Below are positions 33,525-41,210 of a stretch of DNA of 41,288 nt, in pieces. The first letter of the stretch is position 1, and every line of letters starts with the position of its first letter. The notes beneath the pieces were generated by a model, which searched no databases, was not told where the DNA came from, and worked only from the letters and a program-made list of their open reading frames with translations. The position numbers and the translations under genes are program-made. Source of the stretch: Nitrospirota bacterium (lineage in GTDB: Bacteria; Nitrospirota; Thermodesulfovibrionia; Thermodesulfovibrionales; UBA9159); contig JAMCWJ010000025.1 in the NCBI GenBank assembly GCA_023475105.1, positions 1 to 41,288 of the forward strand, given 5' to 3'.

Positions 33525-34683
33525 GAAGGTCCTGTTAGGAGTAACAGGAAGCATCGCCGTTTACAAATCCGTTGATCTCACGCGGAGGCTGACCGAAGAA
33601 GGGGCATCTGTCCATGTGATAATGACCGATGCCTCCCGGAAATTCGTAACCCCTCTTACTTTCGAGGCTGTTTCCGGTAACAAGGTGCATACGGATACGT
33701 TTCAGGACGCCCTGTCGCACATTACCCTCACCGCCGCCGCCGACCTCATGATTATCGCCCCCGCAACGGCGAACAGCATTGCAAAATTCGCCTGCGGCAT
33801 TGCGGATGACATGTTGAGCACCTGTTTCCTTTCCTTCAGGGGGAAGGTGATCATTGCGCCGGCCATGAACTGGAGAATGTACGAGAACCGCGCGCTCCGG
33901 GAGAACCTCCGCGCTCTCGTGTCGCGGGGAGCGGTGCAGGCGGGACCAGAGAGGGGAAGCCTCGCCTGCGGAGATGAGGCCGTCGGCAGGATGTCCGAAG
34001 TCGGAGAGATCCTGGAGTATGCCAGGTCTGCCCTCACGAGGAAAGACCTCTCCGGGAAAAAGATAATCGTTACCGCGGGTCCTACGCGAGAATACCTCGA
34101 TCCTGTAAGGTTCCTTTCGAACAGATCGTCGGGAAAGATGGGTTTTGCCCTGGCAAGAGAGGCGCTGCGGAGAGGCGCCGAGGTTGTCCTTATCAGCGGC
34201 CCATCTTCCCTCGCGCCTCTGCGTAAGGCTGAATTCTTCGCCGTCGAGACCGCTGAAGAGATGCGAAAAGCGGTGTTCGAAAACCTGAAGGGTTCGAGCG
34301 CGGTGATCATGGCGGCTGCGGTGTCCGATTTTTCACCCGATACGAAGGACCGCAGGAAGAAAGAGAAATCCGACGTGCTCTCGCTCCCTCTCAAGAAGAC
34401 CCCCGACATTCTTGCGGAAATAGGTTCGATGAAGAAGAGGCCGTTCCTTGTCGGTTTCGCTGCGGAGACAGGCGCCTGCACGGACCGGGCCCGTCGAAAA
34501 CTTCTCGCCAAGGGGGCAGATATGATCGTCTTCAATGATGTCGATTCTCCGGGCTCCGGTTTCGATGTCGGGACGAATCAAGTCACCCTTATCGACAAGA
34601 ACGGAGAGTCCCCTTTTCCGCTGATGCCGAAGGATGAAGTCGCAGGTATTATCCTCGACCGGATCGTGGATTTTATTCCTTGA
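33514..34683 (+). CDS. coaBC: bifunctional phosphopantothenoylcysteine synthetase/decarboxylase, CTG start
   Basis: CoaBC makes 4'-phosphopantetheine for CoA. The N-terminal flavoprotein domain (about 1-180) shows KKVLLGVTGSIAVYKS, the HITLT region, IAPATANSIAKFA, APAMNWRMYEN and the LACGDEAVGRM cysteine loop. The C-terminal synthetase domain shows VTAGPTREYLDPVRFLSNRSSGKMG and AAAVSDF. No ATG, GTG or TTG occurs in frame between the upstream TGA (about 33433) and the middle of the first domain. CTG at 33514, after GAGG/AAGG, gives the family's N-terminus and a 389-residue protein. CTG at 33493, behind GGAGGAG (33479-33485), is the alternative. An ATG at 33616 would remove the first beta-strand. 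Confidence 0.93.
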   Translation: MKNKKVLLGVTGSIAVYKSVDLTRRLTEEGASVHVIMTDASRKFVTPLTFEAVSGNKVHTDTFQDALSHITLTAAADLMIIAPATANSIAKFACGIADDMLSTCFLSFRGKVIIAPAMNWRMYENRALRENLRALVSRGAVQAGPERGSLACGDEAVGRMSEVGEILEYARSALTRKDLSGKKIIVTAGPTREYLDPVRFLSNRSSGKMGFALAREALRRGAEVVLISGPSSLAPLRKAEFFAVETAEEMRKAVFENLKGSSAVIMAAAVSDFSPDTKDRRKKEKSDVLSLPLKKTPDILAEIGSMKKRPFLVGFAAETGACTDRARRKLLAKGADMIVFNDVDSPGSGFDVGTNQVTLIDKNGESPFPLMPKDEVAGIILDRIVDFIP

Positions 34684-34708
34684 CTTTTGCCCTTTTTTTG
34701 ATTAAAGT
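34680..34708 (+). promoter_or_regulatory. putative promoter of the TPR gene, possibly leaderless
   Basis: TTGACT (34680-34685) overlaps the coaBC stop. After 17 bases TAAAGT (34703-34708) matches the -10 in 4 of 6 positions. The start site near 34715 would be only about three bases before the ATG at 34718. Confidence 0.45.
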
Positions 34709-34717
34709 TCAATAACA

Positions 34718-35749
34718 ATGTCGATGGAAGAGATAGAAAAACTGCGGGTGAGGGTCGAAAAGGATCCGAATTCGCGGCTGTTCCTTCCCCTCGCCGAAGA
34801 ATACAGAAAATCGGGGATGCTGGACGAAGCGATCTCGGTAATTTTGCGGGGACTCGAACGTCAGCCCGGATATACGAGCGCGCGCGTGGCCCTCGGCAGG
34901 ATTTACATCGAAAAGGATATGATCGACGAGGCGAAACGAGAGTTCGAAGCTGTTGTGAGTACGATACCCGACAACCTTTTTGCGCACAGAAAACTTGCCG
35001 ACATCTATCGGGAAAGCGGTGAGCACGAAAAGGCGGTGAACGAATACCGGATCGTCATGCAGTTGAACCCCCTCGATGAAGACGCGAGGATGTGTTTGCG
35101 TGAAATAGAGGAGAGTTCTCACGGCGGCAGCGAGCCTTTCCCGGTCTCCGAGGGTCTCGCAGCGGAAGCCGGAGGCGAAATCCCTGAGTTTGAGGGAGCC
35201 GAACCAGGAGAAGTCCCTGCGGGGACGGAGGGGGATTCCGGCAGTGGATTCGAGGAATTCGCCGGCTCTCTTTCCGGACCGGAAGAAGAGTGGGCGCCTG
35301 AGAGCAACGACCTCATCGAGATCCCGGAGGTCCTTGAATCGCTCGAGCTCTCAGCGGAAGAGGCTGCCGTGGCGCCGGAGGGTCAATCCCTTCCCTCATC
35401 CGGGGAGACGACCTTTACGGATATCTTCGGGGAGATATCCGGGCCGAAGGCGGAAGAGACTTTCGAGCTTCCCGAGGCCGCCCGGGAGGAGGAGAGCCGT
35501 TCCGGAGGGCCTTCCGAAGCCTGGGATCTGGCGACCGCAGATGCCTTTGTTGCAGGGGGGAATTACTACAAAGCGCTCGGGGCCTATAAGAAGCTCCTGG
35601 AGAGAGAACCCGGCAACATGCGTGTCCTGCAAAGGGTCGTGGAACTCAAGTCTCTGATGCAGCTGCTCGGCAAGGGAGACGAAGTCCTCATCGCGCAGCT
35701 AGAAGCCTTTCTTGACGCACTCAAGAGAGGGTTTTCGAAGAAATCGTGA
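34718..35749 (+). CDS. TPR-repeat protein with acidic central linker
   Basis: The 343-residue protein has three tetratricopeptide repeats at about 17-118 (SRLFLPLAEEYRKSGMLDEAI; TSARVALGRIYIEKDMIDEAK; LFAHRKLADIYRESGEHEKAV). A long Glu/Gly/Pro/Ser-rich and probably disordered linker (about 125-265) follows, then another TPR-like hairpin (about 268-335, DAFVAGGNYYKALGAYKKLLEREPG). No signal peptide or membrane span is visible. It is likely a scaffold. Its stop overlaps the next gene's GTG (GTGA), so it is coupled to a roadblock-domain protein that may be its partner. The specific function is unknown. Confidence 0.87.
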   Translation: MSMEEIEKLRVRVEKDPNSRLFLPLAEEYRKSGMLDEAISVILRGLERQPGYTSARVALGRIYIEKDMIDEAKREFEAVVSTIPDNLFAHRKLADIYRESGEHEKAVNEYRIVMQLNPLDEDARMCLREIEESSHGGSEPFPVSEGLAAEAGGEIPEFEGAEPGEVPAGTEGDSGSGFEEFAGSLSGPEEEWAPESNDLIEIPEVLESLELSAEEAAVAPEGQSLPSSGETTFTDIFGEISGPKAEETFELPEAAREEESRSGGPSEAWDLATADAFVAGGNYYKALGAYKKLLEREPGNMRVLQRVVELKSLMQLLGKGDEVLIAQLEAFLDALKRGFSKKS

Positions 35750-36102
35750 GCTTTTCCGAAATTCTCAAAGACGCCGTCGAAAGAGTCGAGGGAGCGGTTT
35801 CCTCCATGATACTGGGATCCGATGGCATCCCCGTCGAGGAGTATGCGGTCGAAAAACTCCTCAGCCTTGAAGACCTCGGCGCAGAAGCCTCGACCATGAT
35901 CAGGGATGTCAACATCGCCGCAAAGGACCTCGGCCTCGGCACGGCACGAGAGTTTTCGATCATCTCCGACAAGTGCGGGATTATTCTTCGGCAGATAAAT
36001 TCCTCATATTACCTTGCTCTTGTGATCAGGCCGGGCGGCAACTACGGGAAGGGTAGATTTGTCCTGAAGACCACCGTTCCGAAGATTGAAAATGAATTCT
36101 GA
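35746..36102 (+). CDS. roadblock/LC7-domain protein (MglB-like)
   Basis: The 118-residue protein is a single roadblock/LC7 domain: SEILKDAVERVEGAVSSMILGSDGIPVEEY opens it, and ISDKCGIILRQINSSYYLALVIRP forms the last strands. Roadblock proteins dimerise and often act as GTPase-activating partners of small Ras-like GTPases such as MglA. No such GTPase gene is in this window. It starts with GTG overlapping the TPR gene stop, indicating coupled expression. I infer a TPR-roadblock complex; the process it serves is unknown. Confidence 0.86.
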   Translation: MSFSEILKDAVERVEGAVSSMILGSDGIPVEEYAVEKLLSLEDLGAEASTMIRDVNIAAKDLGLGTAREFSIISDKCGIILRQINSSYYLALVIRPGGNYGKGRFVLKTTVPKIENEF

Positions 36103-36180
36103 GGAGCGCGAAGCGTCAGGTGAGAAATCGTATGCATATTCACTTTGTATGCACTGCCGAGCACTGATAGCCCGTTCGCT

Positions 36181-36612
36181 ATGAAGATAGTGGTGATACA
36201 CGGTCCGAACCTCAACCTGCTCGGAAAGAGAGAGCCCGGGGTGTATGGCACGCTTACGCTCGGTGACATAAACAGGAAGATAGAGGCGGCGGCCTTTGAT
36301 ATGGGGATCGAGGTTTCGATCATGCAGTCCAACAGCGAGGGCGCAATAATCGACGCGATCCAGAAGGGGGATTTCGATGCGCTCGTCATCAATCCCGGAG
36401 CGTACACCCACACGAGCATCGCGATTCGCGACGCGCTGTCCGCGGTAGCCAAACCCGCAATCGAGGTTCACCTTTCGAACATCCATAAACGCGAGGAGTT
36501 CAGGAGAAGGTCTTACATCGCAGAGGTCTCCGAGGGCCAGATATCCGGATTCGGGGCCGAAAGCTATCTGCTAGCCCTTACTGCGGCAAAAAAGATCCTT
36601 TCCGGGGGGTGA
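36181..36612 (+). CDS. aroQ: type II 3-dehydroquinate dehydratase
   Basis: AroQ catalyses the third step of the shikimate pathway. The 143-residue product has [17 protein letters not shown] with the catalytic Tyr, [28 protein letters not shown] with the catalytic His, and [17 protein letters not shown]. All are type II hallmarks. The ATG at 36181 matches the family start, but no Shine-Dalgarno is visible and I found no convincing promoter. A TTG 36 bases upstream in frame would add residues unlike the family. It is followed by pepP after 21 bases. Confidence 0.96.
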   Translation: MKIVVIHGPNLNLLGKREPGVYGTLTLGDINRKIEAAAFDMGIEVSIMQSNSEGAIIDAIQKGDFDALVINPGAYTHTSIAIRDALSAVAKPAIEVHLSNIHKREEFRRRSYIAEVSEGQISGFGAESYLLALTAAKKILSGG

Positions 36613-36633
36613 GCCATTTCCGGTCATTTCCGA

Positions 36634-37731
36634 GTGCGCCTTGACAGGCTGAGGGAAACTCTTCGGAGGAGGAGACTCAGCGGGTTCCTTGTCACCGATA
36701 TCATAAACGTCAGGTATCTTTCCGGCTTCAGAGGTTCTTCGGGTTTTGTGGTGGTAACCGGACGGAAGAACGTCTTCGTCACGGATTTCAGATACAGGGA
36801 ACAGGCAGAGAGGGAACTCGGGGCCTTCGGAGTTGCCTGGGATCTGGTGATCGAAAAAGGGGACCGGCCCGGGCTTATCCGGAGGCTTGCTTCGCGCCTC
36901 GGCGTCCGCTCGCTCGGCTGTGAAGCGGCTGTTCCCTATGATTTTTTCCAGCGCCTTTCCCGGTCGGGCGTGGCTCTAAGGCCGGTGGCGGGGATTATCG
37001 AGAAACAGCGCGAACGCAAGGACAGGGACGAGATCACTTTGATCCGGCAGGCGGCCAGACGGGCGGAAGCCGCATTCCGGGACATCAAGGGGTATCTCAA
37101 GGTGGGCCGAAGGGAGCGGGAGATAGCGTTCATGCTCGAAGAGAGGCTTAAGAGAAGGGGGTGCAGCCGCATCCCCTTCGACATCATAGTGGCCTCAGGG
37201 GCCAATTCAGCGATGCCCCACGCGCGGGCTACCGACAAGAAACTCTCTCCGGGAGACCTTGTAGTGCTGGACTGGGGCGGTGAGGCGGACGGGTACTGCT
37301 CGGATATGACCCGGACCTTCCTTATGGCAGGAGGTGGGACCGGCGCCGGGAAGGGCCGGAGCGGGGACCTTGCGAAGAAGAGGGAAATATACGGGCATGT
37401 GCTGAAGGCGAATCGAAAGGCCGTGTCTTACGTTGCCCCCGGGGTCGAAAGCAGGTCCGTCGACGGCGCGGCGAGAAAGGTGATACGGGAGGCCGGATAC
37501 GGCGAATTTTTCGGCCACGGGACCGGCCACGGAGTGGGGCTCGATGTCCACGAGTTGCCGCGTGTGAGCTGGAGGAAAAGTGAAACGATAGAGGAGGATA
37601 TGGTCTTCACCGTAGAGCCCGGCATTTACCTGGAGGGGCTGGGAGGGGTGAGGATAGAAGACATGGTCCTTGTGAAGACGCAAGGAGCCAAACTGCTGAC
37701 GACACTGCCCAGGAGTCTTGAGGTTCTCTGA
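36634..37731 (+). CDS. pepP: Xaa-Pro aminopeptidase (M24 family)
   Basis: The 365-residue metallopeptidase removes N-terminal residues preceding proline. It has an N-terminal creatinase-like domain (about 1-125) and a catalytic pita-bread domain. Metal ligands D213, D224, H295 (GHGTGHGVGLDVHE), E328 (TVEPGIY) and E342 (RIEDMVLV) are all present. It begins with GTG at 36634 with no clear Shine-Dalgarno. An insertion of about 17 Gly/Lys/Arg-rich residues (about 232-248) follows the second aspartate. aroQ-pepP-efp-accB-accC is a well-known order in many bacteria. Confidence 0.93.
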   Translation: MRLDRLRETLRRRRLSGFLVTDIINVRYLSGFRGSSGFVVVTGRKNVFVTDFRYREQAERELGAFGVAWDLVIEKGDRPGLIRRLASRLGVRSLGCEAAVPYDFFQRLSRSGVALRPVAGIIEKQRERKDRDEITLIRQAARRAEAAFRDIKGYLKVGRREREIAFMLEERLKRRGCSRIPFDIIVASGANSAMPHARATDKKLSPGDLVVLDWGGEADGYCSDMTRTFLMAGGGTGAGKGRSGDLAKKREIYGHVLKANRKAVSYVAPGVESRSVDGAARKVIREAGYGEFFGHGTGHGVGLDVHELPRVSWRKSETIEEDMVFTVEPGIYLEGLGGVRIEDMVLVKTQGAKLLTTLPRSLEVL

Positions 37732-37746
37732 GAGAAAAAATATAAT
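37718..37746 (+). promoter_or_regulatory. promoter of the efp-accB-accC-thiE unit
   Basis: TTGAGG (37718-37723), a 17-base spacer, and a perfect TATAAT (37741-37746) lie across the pepP 3' end. The expected start near 37753 leaves a leader of about 144 bases before efp, unusually long for this window. Confidence 0.62.
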
Positions 37747-37772
37747 ACATATAGTAACAGTCTCGAAATAGT

Positions 37773-37826
37773 GACGAAATTGGGTACGTTCCCTCCCCGT
37801 TGCCGGTGAGTGGAGGTTCTTTCGTC
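37773..37826 (+). promoter_or_regulatory. structured leader RNA upstream of efp
   Basis: GACGAAA (37773-37779) pairs with TTTCGTC (37820-37826), and inside it CCTCC (37792-37796) pairs with GGAGG (37812-37816), giving a long hairpin with internal loops. The CCTCC could alternatively pair with the efp Shine-Dalgarno AAGGAGGAGG (37881-37890). I do not recognise any known riboswitch class. Confidence 0.35.
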
Positions 37827-37896
37827 AATGTGCGGGATGGTTGGCTGAAAAAAACGCAAAAAGAGGACAATTTTCCCGGCAAGGAGGAGGATTCCA

Positions 37897-38457
37897 TTGA
37901 TATCAACGAATGAGTTCAGGAAAGGCGCAAAAATAGAGTACAGGGGCGAGCCCTGCGAGATCGTCGATTTCCAGCACGTTAAGATGGGAAGAGGGGGGGC
38001 GATCATCAGGACAAAGATGAAGAGCCTGAAAACGGGGAATGTCCTCGAGGATACCTTCAGGTCGGGGGAGAAGTTCGAGACGCCGCACCTTGAGGAAAAG
38101 GAGATGCAGTACCTCTATGCGGAAGGAGACCTGCATTACTTCATGGATACGGAGACCTTCGAGCAGGTCCCGATTACCACGTCTAAACTCGGAGACGCGA
38201 AGAAGTTTCTGAAGGAAAATATGGTCGTAAAAATATTGAATTACAAGGGCGAGCCGCTCACTGTGGAGCTTCCGACCTTTGTCGAACTCAGGGTGACCCG
38301 GACCGACCCGGGGTTCAAGGGCGATACGGCTTCGGGGGGCTCGAAGCCTGCGACGGTCGAAACAGGCGCAGTCGTGAGGGTCCCTTTTCATATCAACGAA
38401 GGAGATGTGCTCAGAATAGACACGAGGACATCGGAGTACATAGAAAGGGTCAAGTAA
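37897..38457 (+). CDS. efp: elongation factor P
   Basis: EF-P rescues ribosomes stalled at polyproline. The 186-residue protein has the KOW-like domain I, a central OB domain, and a C-terminal OB domain ending [18 protein letters not shown]. The domain I loop reads VKMGRGGA, with Arg at position 32 where E. coli EF-P has a modified lysine (K34). The start is TTG at 37897, six bases after the strong AAGGAGGAGG. The stop TAA overlaps the accB ATG (TAATG). Confidence 0.97.
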   Translation: MISTNEFRKGAKIEYRGEPCEIVDFQHVKMGRGGAIIRTKMKSLKTGNVLEDTFRSGEKFETPHLEEKEMQYLYAEGDLHYFMDTETFEQVPITTSKLGDAKKFLKENMVVKILNYKGEPLTVELPTFVELRVTRTDPGFKGDTASGGSKPATVETGAVVRVPFHINEGDVLRIDTRTSEYIERVK

Positions 38458-38888
38458 TGGAAATCGATGACCTGAAAGAACTCATATCGCTTCTGCAGGA
38501 TACGGACATCGCGGAGCTGCAACTGGAGAAGGACGGGACAAAAGTAAAGATCAGAAGGCAGACGCTCCTGTCTCCCCTGGAGATGAGGAGGAAGGCGGCC
38601 CTGACCGTCGAGAAGACGCAGGCCTCTGAGGAGGATGCTCAACGCTTCGTCACCGTCACCTCTCCGATCGTCGGCACGTTCTACCGGGCGTCTTCCCCCG
38701 ACGCGCCTCCTTACGTGGACGTGGGAGCGAGGGTAAAGAAGGGGCAGGTCATCTGTATCATCGAGGCAATGAAGCTTATGAATGAGATAGAGAGCGAGAT
38801 TGAGGGCGCCGTGGTCCGGGTCTTGGTCGAGAACGGCCAGCCCGTCGAATACGGCGAACCGCTTTTCATTCTAGAACCTGCATCATGA
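38457..38888 (+). CDS. accB: biotin carboxyl carrier protein of acetyl-CoA carboxylase
   Basis: AccB carries CO2 on biotin from AccC to the carboxyltransferase. The 143-residue protein has an N-terminal helical region (1-60), then the biotinyl domain with [15 protein letters not shown] and the biotin lysine K106 in [10 protein letters not shown], plus the thumb segment typical of BCCP. It starts one base inside the efp stop and ends in an ATGA overlap with accC. Confidence 0.97.
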   Translation: MEIDDLKELISLLQDTDIAELQLEKDGTKVKIRRQTLLSPLEMRRKAALTVEKTQASEEDAQRFVTVTSPIVGTFYRASSPDAPPYVDVGARVKKGQVICIIEAMKLMNEIESEIEGAVVRVLVENGQPVEYGEPLFILEPAS

Positions 38889-40258
38889 AACTCTTCAAGA
38901 AGGTCCTCGTTGCGAACAGGGGCGAAATTGCGGTCAGGATATTGCGGGCATGCAAAGAACTTGAGATTAGGACCGTCGCCGTTTATTCGGACATCGAAAA
39001 AGAGTCGATGCACGTGAGGCTTGCGGATGAGGCGGTCTGCATCGGTCCCGCCCCGTCCTCGCAGAGTTATCTGAACATCCCCGGGATCCTCAGCGCCGCA
39101 GAGATAACGGACTCCGAAGCGGTGCATCCTGGATACGGGTTTCTCGCGGAGAATCCCCACTTTGCTGAGGCGTGCCATACTTCCGGAATCACCTTTATCG
39201 GACCTTCTTCGGAGAATATACGCCTTGGCGGAGACAAGGCGAAGGCGCGGCAGACGATGAAGCGTAAGGGGGTTCCCGTGGTGCCGGGAAGCGACGGTCC
39301 CGTCGTGTCGGAGGAGATCGCAGCCAAGGTTGCGAAAAAGATAGGGTTTCCAGTTATCCTGAAGGCCTCTGCAGGGGGCGGGGGAAAGGGCATGCGGGTG
39401 GTAAACGAAGAGAAGGACCTCGATCAGGCCTTTTACCTCGCGCAGAGGGAGGCCCTCGCCGCCTTCGGAAACAGCGAGCTCTACGTGGAGAAATATATCC
39501 CCGAGATGAGGCACGTCGAGGTCCAGATAATGGCGGACGGAAAGGGCAATGTCCTTCACCTCGGGGAGCGCGACTGCTCTGTGCAGAGAAGGCATCAGAA
39601 ACTCATCGAGGAGTCCCCCTCTCCCGTATCGACCGATAAATTCCGCAAGAAGATTGGCGAATATGCAATCAAGGCCGCCAAGGCCCTGAAATACAGGAAT
39701 GTCGGTACCATCGAATTCATCGTCGACTCTGCGGGCGACATTTTCTTTATGGAAGTGAACACGAGGGTCCAGGTCGAGCACCCCGTGACCGAGGCAGTGA
39801 CGGGTATCGACATCATCAAGGAACAGATCAAGCTGGCGGCAGGTCATCCTCTCGAGTATAAACAGAGCGCAATAAAACCTTCGGGCCATTCCATCGAGTG
39901 CAGAATCAATGCCGAAGACCCGGAGCGGTTCATCCCCCACCCGGGCAAGATCACGTTTTTCTACCAGCCGGGAGGGCCCGGCGTGAGGGTCGATACCGCG
40001 GCATACAGCGGCTGGGTCGTTCCTTCATACTACGATTCTCTTATCGCAAAGCTTATCGTTCACGGGAAGAACAGGGATGAAGCGATCCGAATGATGAGAA
40101 GGGCCCTGGACGAGTTCATCATCGAAGGGATAAAGACAACGATCCCTTTCCATAAGAGAGTATTCTCCCATAAGGATTTCATTGACGGAGACTTCAACAC
40201 GGGCTTCGTCGAAAAGCTCTTCAGACCCGAGACGCCCGAGGGGAAAGAAACGGAGTGA
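38885..40258 (+). CDS. accC: biotin carboxylase
   Basis: AccC is the ATP-grasp subunit that carboxylates the biotin on AccB. The 457-residue protein has the N-terminal [30 protein letters not shown], the glycine-rich ATP loop [30 protein letters not shown], and [16 protein letters not shown] with the metal and catalytic residues. Length is standard. It overlaps accB (ATGA) and thiE (GTGA), so accB-accC-thiE is translated as a coupled set. The carboxyltransferase subunits are not in this window. Confidence 0.98.
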   Translation: MKLFKKVLVANRGEIAVRILRACKELEIRTVAVYSDIEKESMHVRLADEAVCIGPAPSSQSYLNIPGILSAAEITDSEAVHPGYGFLAENPHFAEACHTSGITFIGPSSENIRLGGDKAKARQTMKRKGVPVVPGSDGPVVSEEIAAKVAKKIGFPVILKASAGGGGKGMRVVNEEKDLDQAFYLAQREALAAFGNSELYVEKYIPEMRHVEVQIMADGKGNVLHLGERDCSVQRRHQKLIEESPSPVSTDKFRKKIGEYAIKAAKALKYRNVGTIEFIVDSAGDIFFMEVNTRVQVEHPVTEAVTGIDIIKEQIKLAAGHPLEYKQSAIKPSGHSIECRINAEDPERFIPHPGKITFFYQPGGPGVRVDTAAYSGWVVPSYYDSLIAKLIVHGKNRDEAIRMMRRALDEFIIEGIKTTIPFHKRVFSHKDFIDGDFNTGFVEKLFRPETPEGKETE

Positions 40259-40923
40259 ACAAGAATCCGGCGGACCCCGGCATGCGGAGCAGCCGCTTCG
40301 GGGGAGGGCTCTGCGTCATTACCGACAGGAAGGCCGCCGGCACGGGCCCTGCGGAGATGGTGAGGGTGGCCCTTGAGGCAGGCGCGAAGTGGATTCAGTA
40401 CAGGGACAAGGAAGCGACGCGCAGGGAAATATACGGCGAGGCGGTCCGCATAAGGGAGCTGACCTCGGAATCCGGCGCCCTCTTCATCGTAAATGATCAT
40501 GCCGATATCGCCCTCGCGGTCGACGCCGACGGGGTCCATCTCGGCCAGGACGATCTGCCCCTGAAAGAGGCAAGGAAAATAATGGGCAAAAGAATCATCG
40601 GGATCTCCACGCACTCACTTGACGAGGCTGTCGAGGCGGCCGGGGGCGGGGCAGACTATATCGGGTTCGGTCCGGTCTTCGCCTCTTCTACCAAGGATGG
40701 GGGGCAGCCCAAAGGAGTCGAAGAGCTCTGCGAAATAAGAAGGCATTTGAGAATACCTGTGGTCGCCATCGGCGGCATATCAGCCGCGAATCTGGCGCTC
40801 GTCCTCACTGCGGAAATCGCCGCGGTCGCGGTGGCTTCGGCGGTCCTTCGTGGCGACATCGCAGAGAACGTGAGGGCCTTTCAGCGGGTTCTCCGGGGCG
40901 GTCGGGAAGGTGCGGACGCCTGA
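40255..40923 (+). CDS. thiE: thiamine-phosphate synthase
   Basis: ThiE joins the pyrimidine and thiazole moieties to make thiamine phosphate. The 222-residue TIM barrel shows LCVITDRKAAG, GAKWIQYRDKEA, FIVNDHADIALAVDADGVHLGQDDL, GISTHSLDEA, DYIGFGPVFASSTK and VVAIGGIS, covering the diphosphate and metal sites. The start is GTG at 40255 overlapping the accC stop (GTGA); an ATG nine codons later is an alternative. No TPP riboswitch is seen, which fits its place at the end of the efp-acc unit. Confidence 0.95.
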   Translation: MNKNPADPGMRSSRFGGGLCVITDRKAAGTGPAEMVRVALEAGAKWIQYRDKEATRREIYGEAVRIRELTSESGALFIVNDHADIALAVDADGVHLGQDDLPLKEARKIMGKRIIGISTHSLDEAVEAAGGGADYIGFGPVFASSTKDGGQPKGVEELCEIRRHLRIPVVAIGGISAANLALVLTAEIAAVAVASAVLRGDIAENVRAFQRVLRGGREGADA

Positions 40924-40961
40924 TATTCCCCGGTGAACGCCCGAGCCGGAGTCAGGCATGT

Positions 40962-41072
40962 ACATCCGGGGAGCCGGAGCATTTCTACTCCGGAAAACCG
41001 GGCATCCAGTACGATCCGTCTTATCAAATCTACACGCTTCAATGAGGCCGGAGCATTTCTACTCCGGAAAAC
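40962..41072 (-). CRISPR. minimal CRISPR array: two 37-bp repeats, one 37-bp spacer
   Basis: Read on the minus strand, a 37-base unit at 41072-41036 begins GTTTTCCGGAGTAG, contains the perfect hairpin CCGGAG-TAGAAATG-CTCCGG, and ends CCTCATTGAAGC. The ATTGAA(A/G)C end is the hallmark of many type I/III repeats. The same unit recurs at 40998-40962: its first 26 bases are identical, while its last 11 are degenerate, as expected for the repeat at the leader-distal end. The single spacer (40999-41035) is 37 bases and resembles nothing else in the window. The leader would be 41073-41210, which is AT-rich. No cas gene is visible; the array may be a relic or belong to a locus outside the window. Confidence 0.72.
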
Positions 41073-41168
41073 GCGGCAGAGAATATTGAACGCATCTATT
41101 TTTATGGCGCATCCGGCTTTTTAATGGGTCTATGCGAGATAGAGTGGTTATCCCAATTTTGTTTCGAT

Positions 41169-41191
41169 GTCATTCCGGCTTGTCCGGAATC
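41169..41191 (+). repeat. GTCATTCC repeat copy
   Basis: GTCATTCCGGCTTGTCCGG followed by AATC matches the copy at 30163 apart from one base. It contains a short inverted repeat TTCCGGC/TGTCCGGAA. It lies just before the partial GIY-YIG gene, within the possible CRISPR leader region. It is one of four GTCATTCC copies in the window. Confidence 0.5.
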
Positions 41192-41210
41192 TTTCTGATA
41201 TACCGGCTGA

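Noticed and set aside
37750-37896. TPP riboswitch in the efp leader, because thiE is in the unit
   Set aside because: The conserved TPP motifs (CUGAGA and the second helix core) are absent, and thiE is the last gene of four.
40933-41124. 63-codon gene on the plus strand after thiE
   Set aside because: The frame runs through both CRISPR repeats and shows the same residues twice from the repeats. It is an artefact of repeat DNA.
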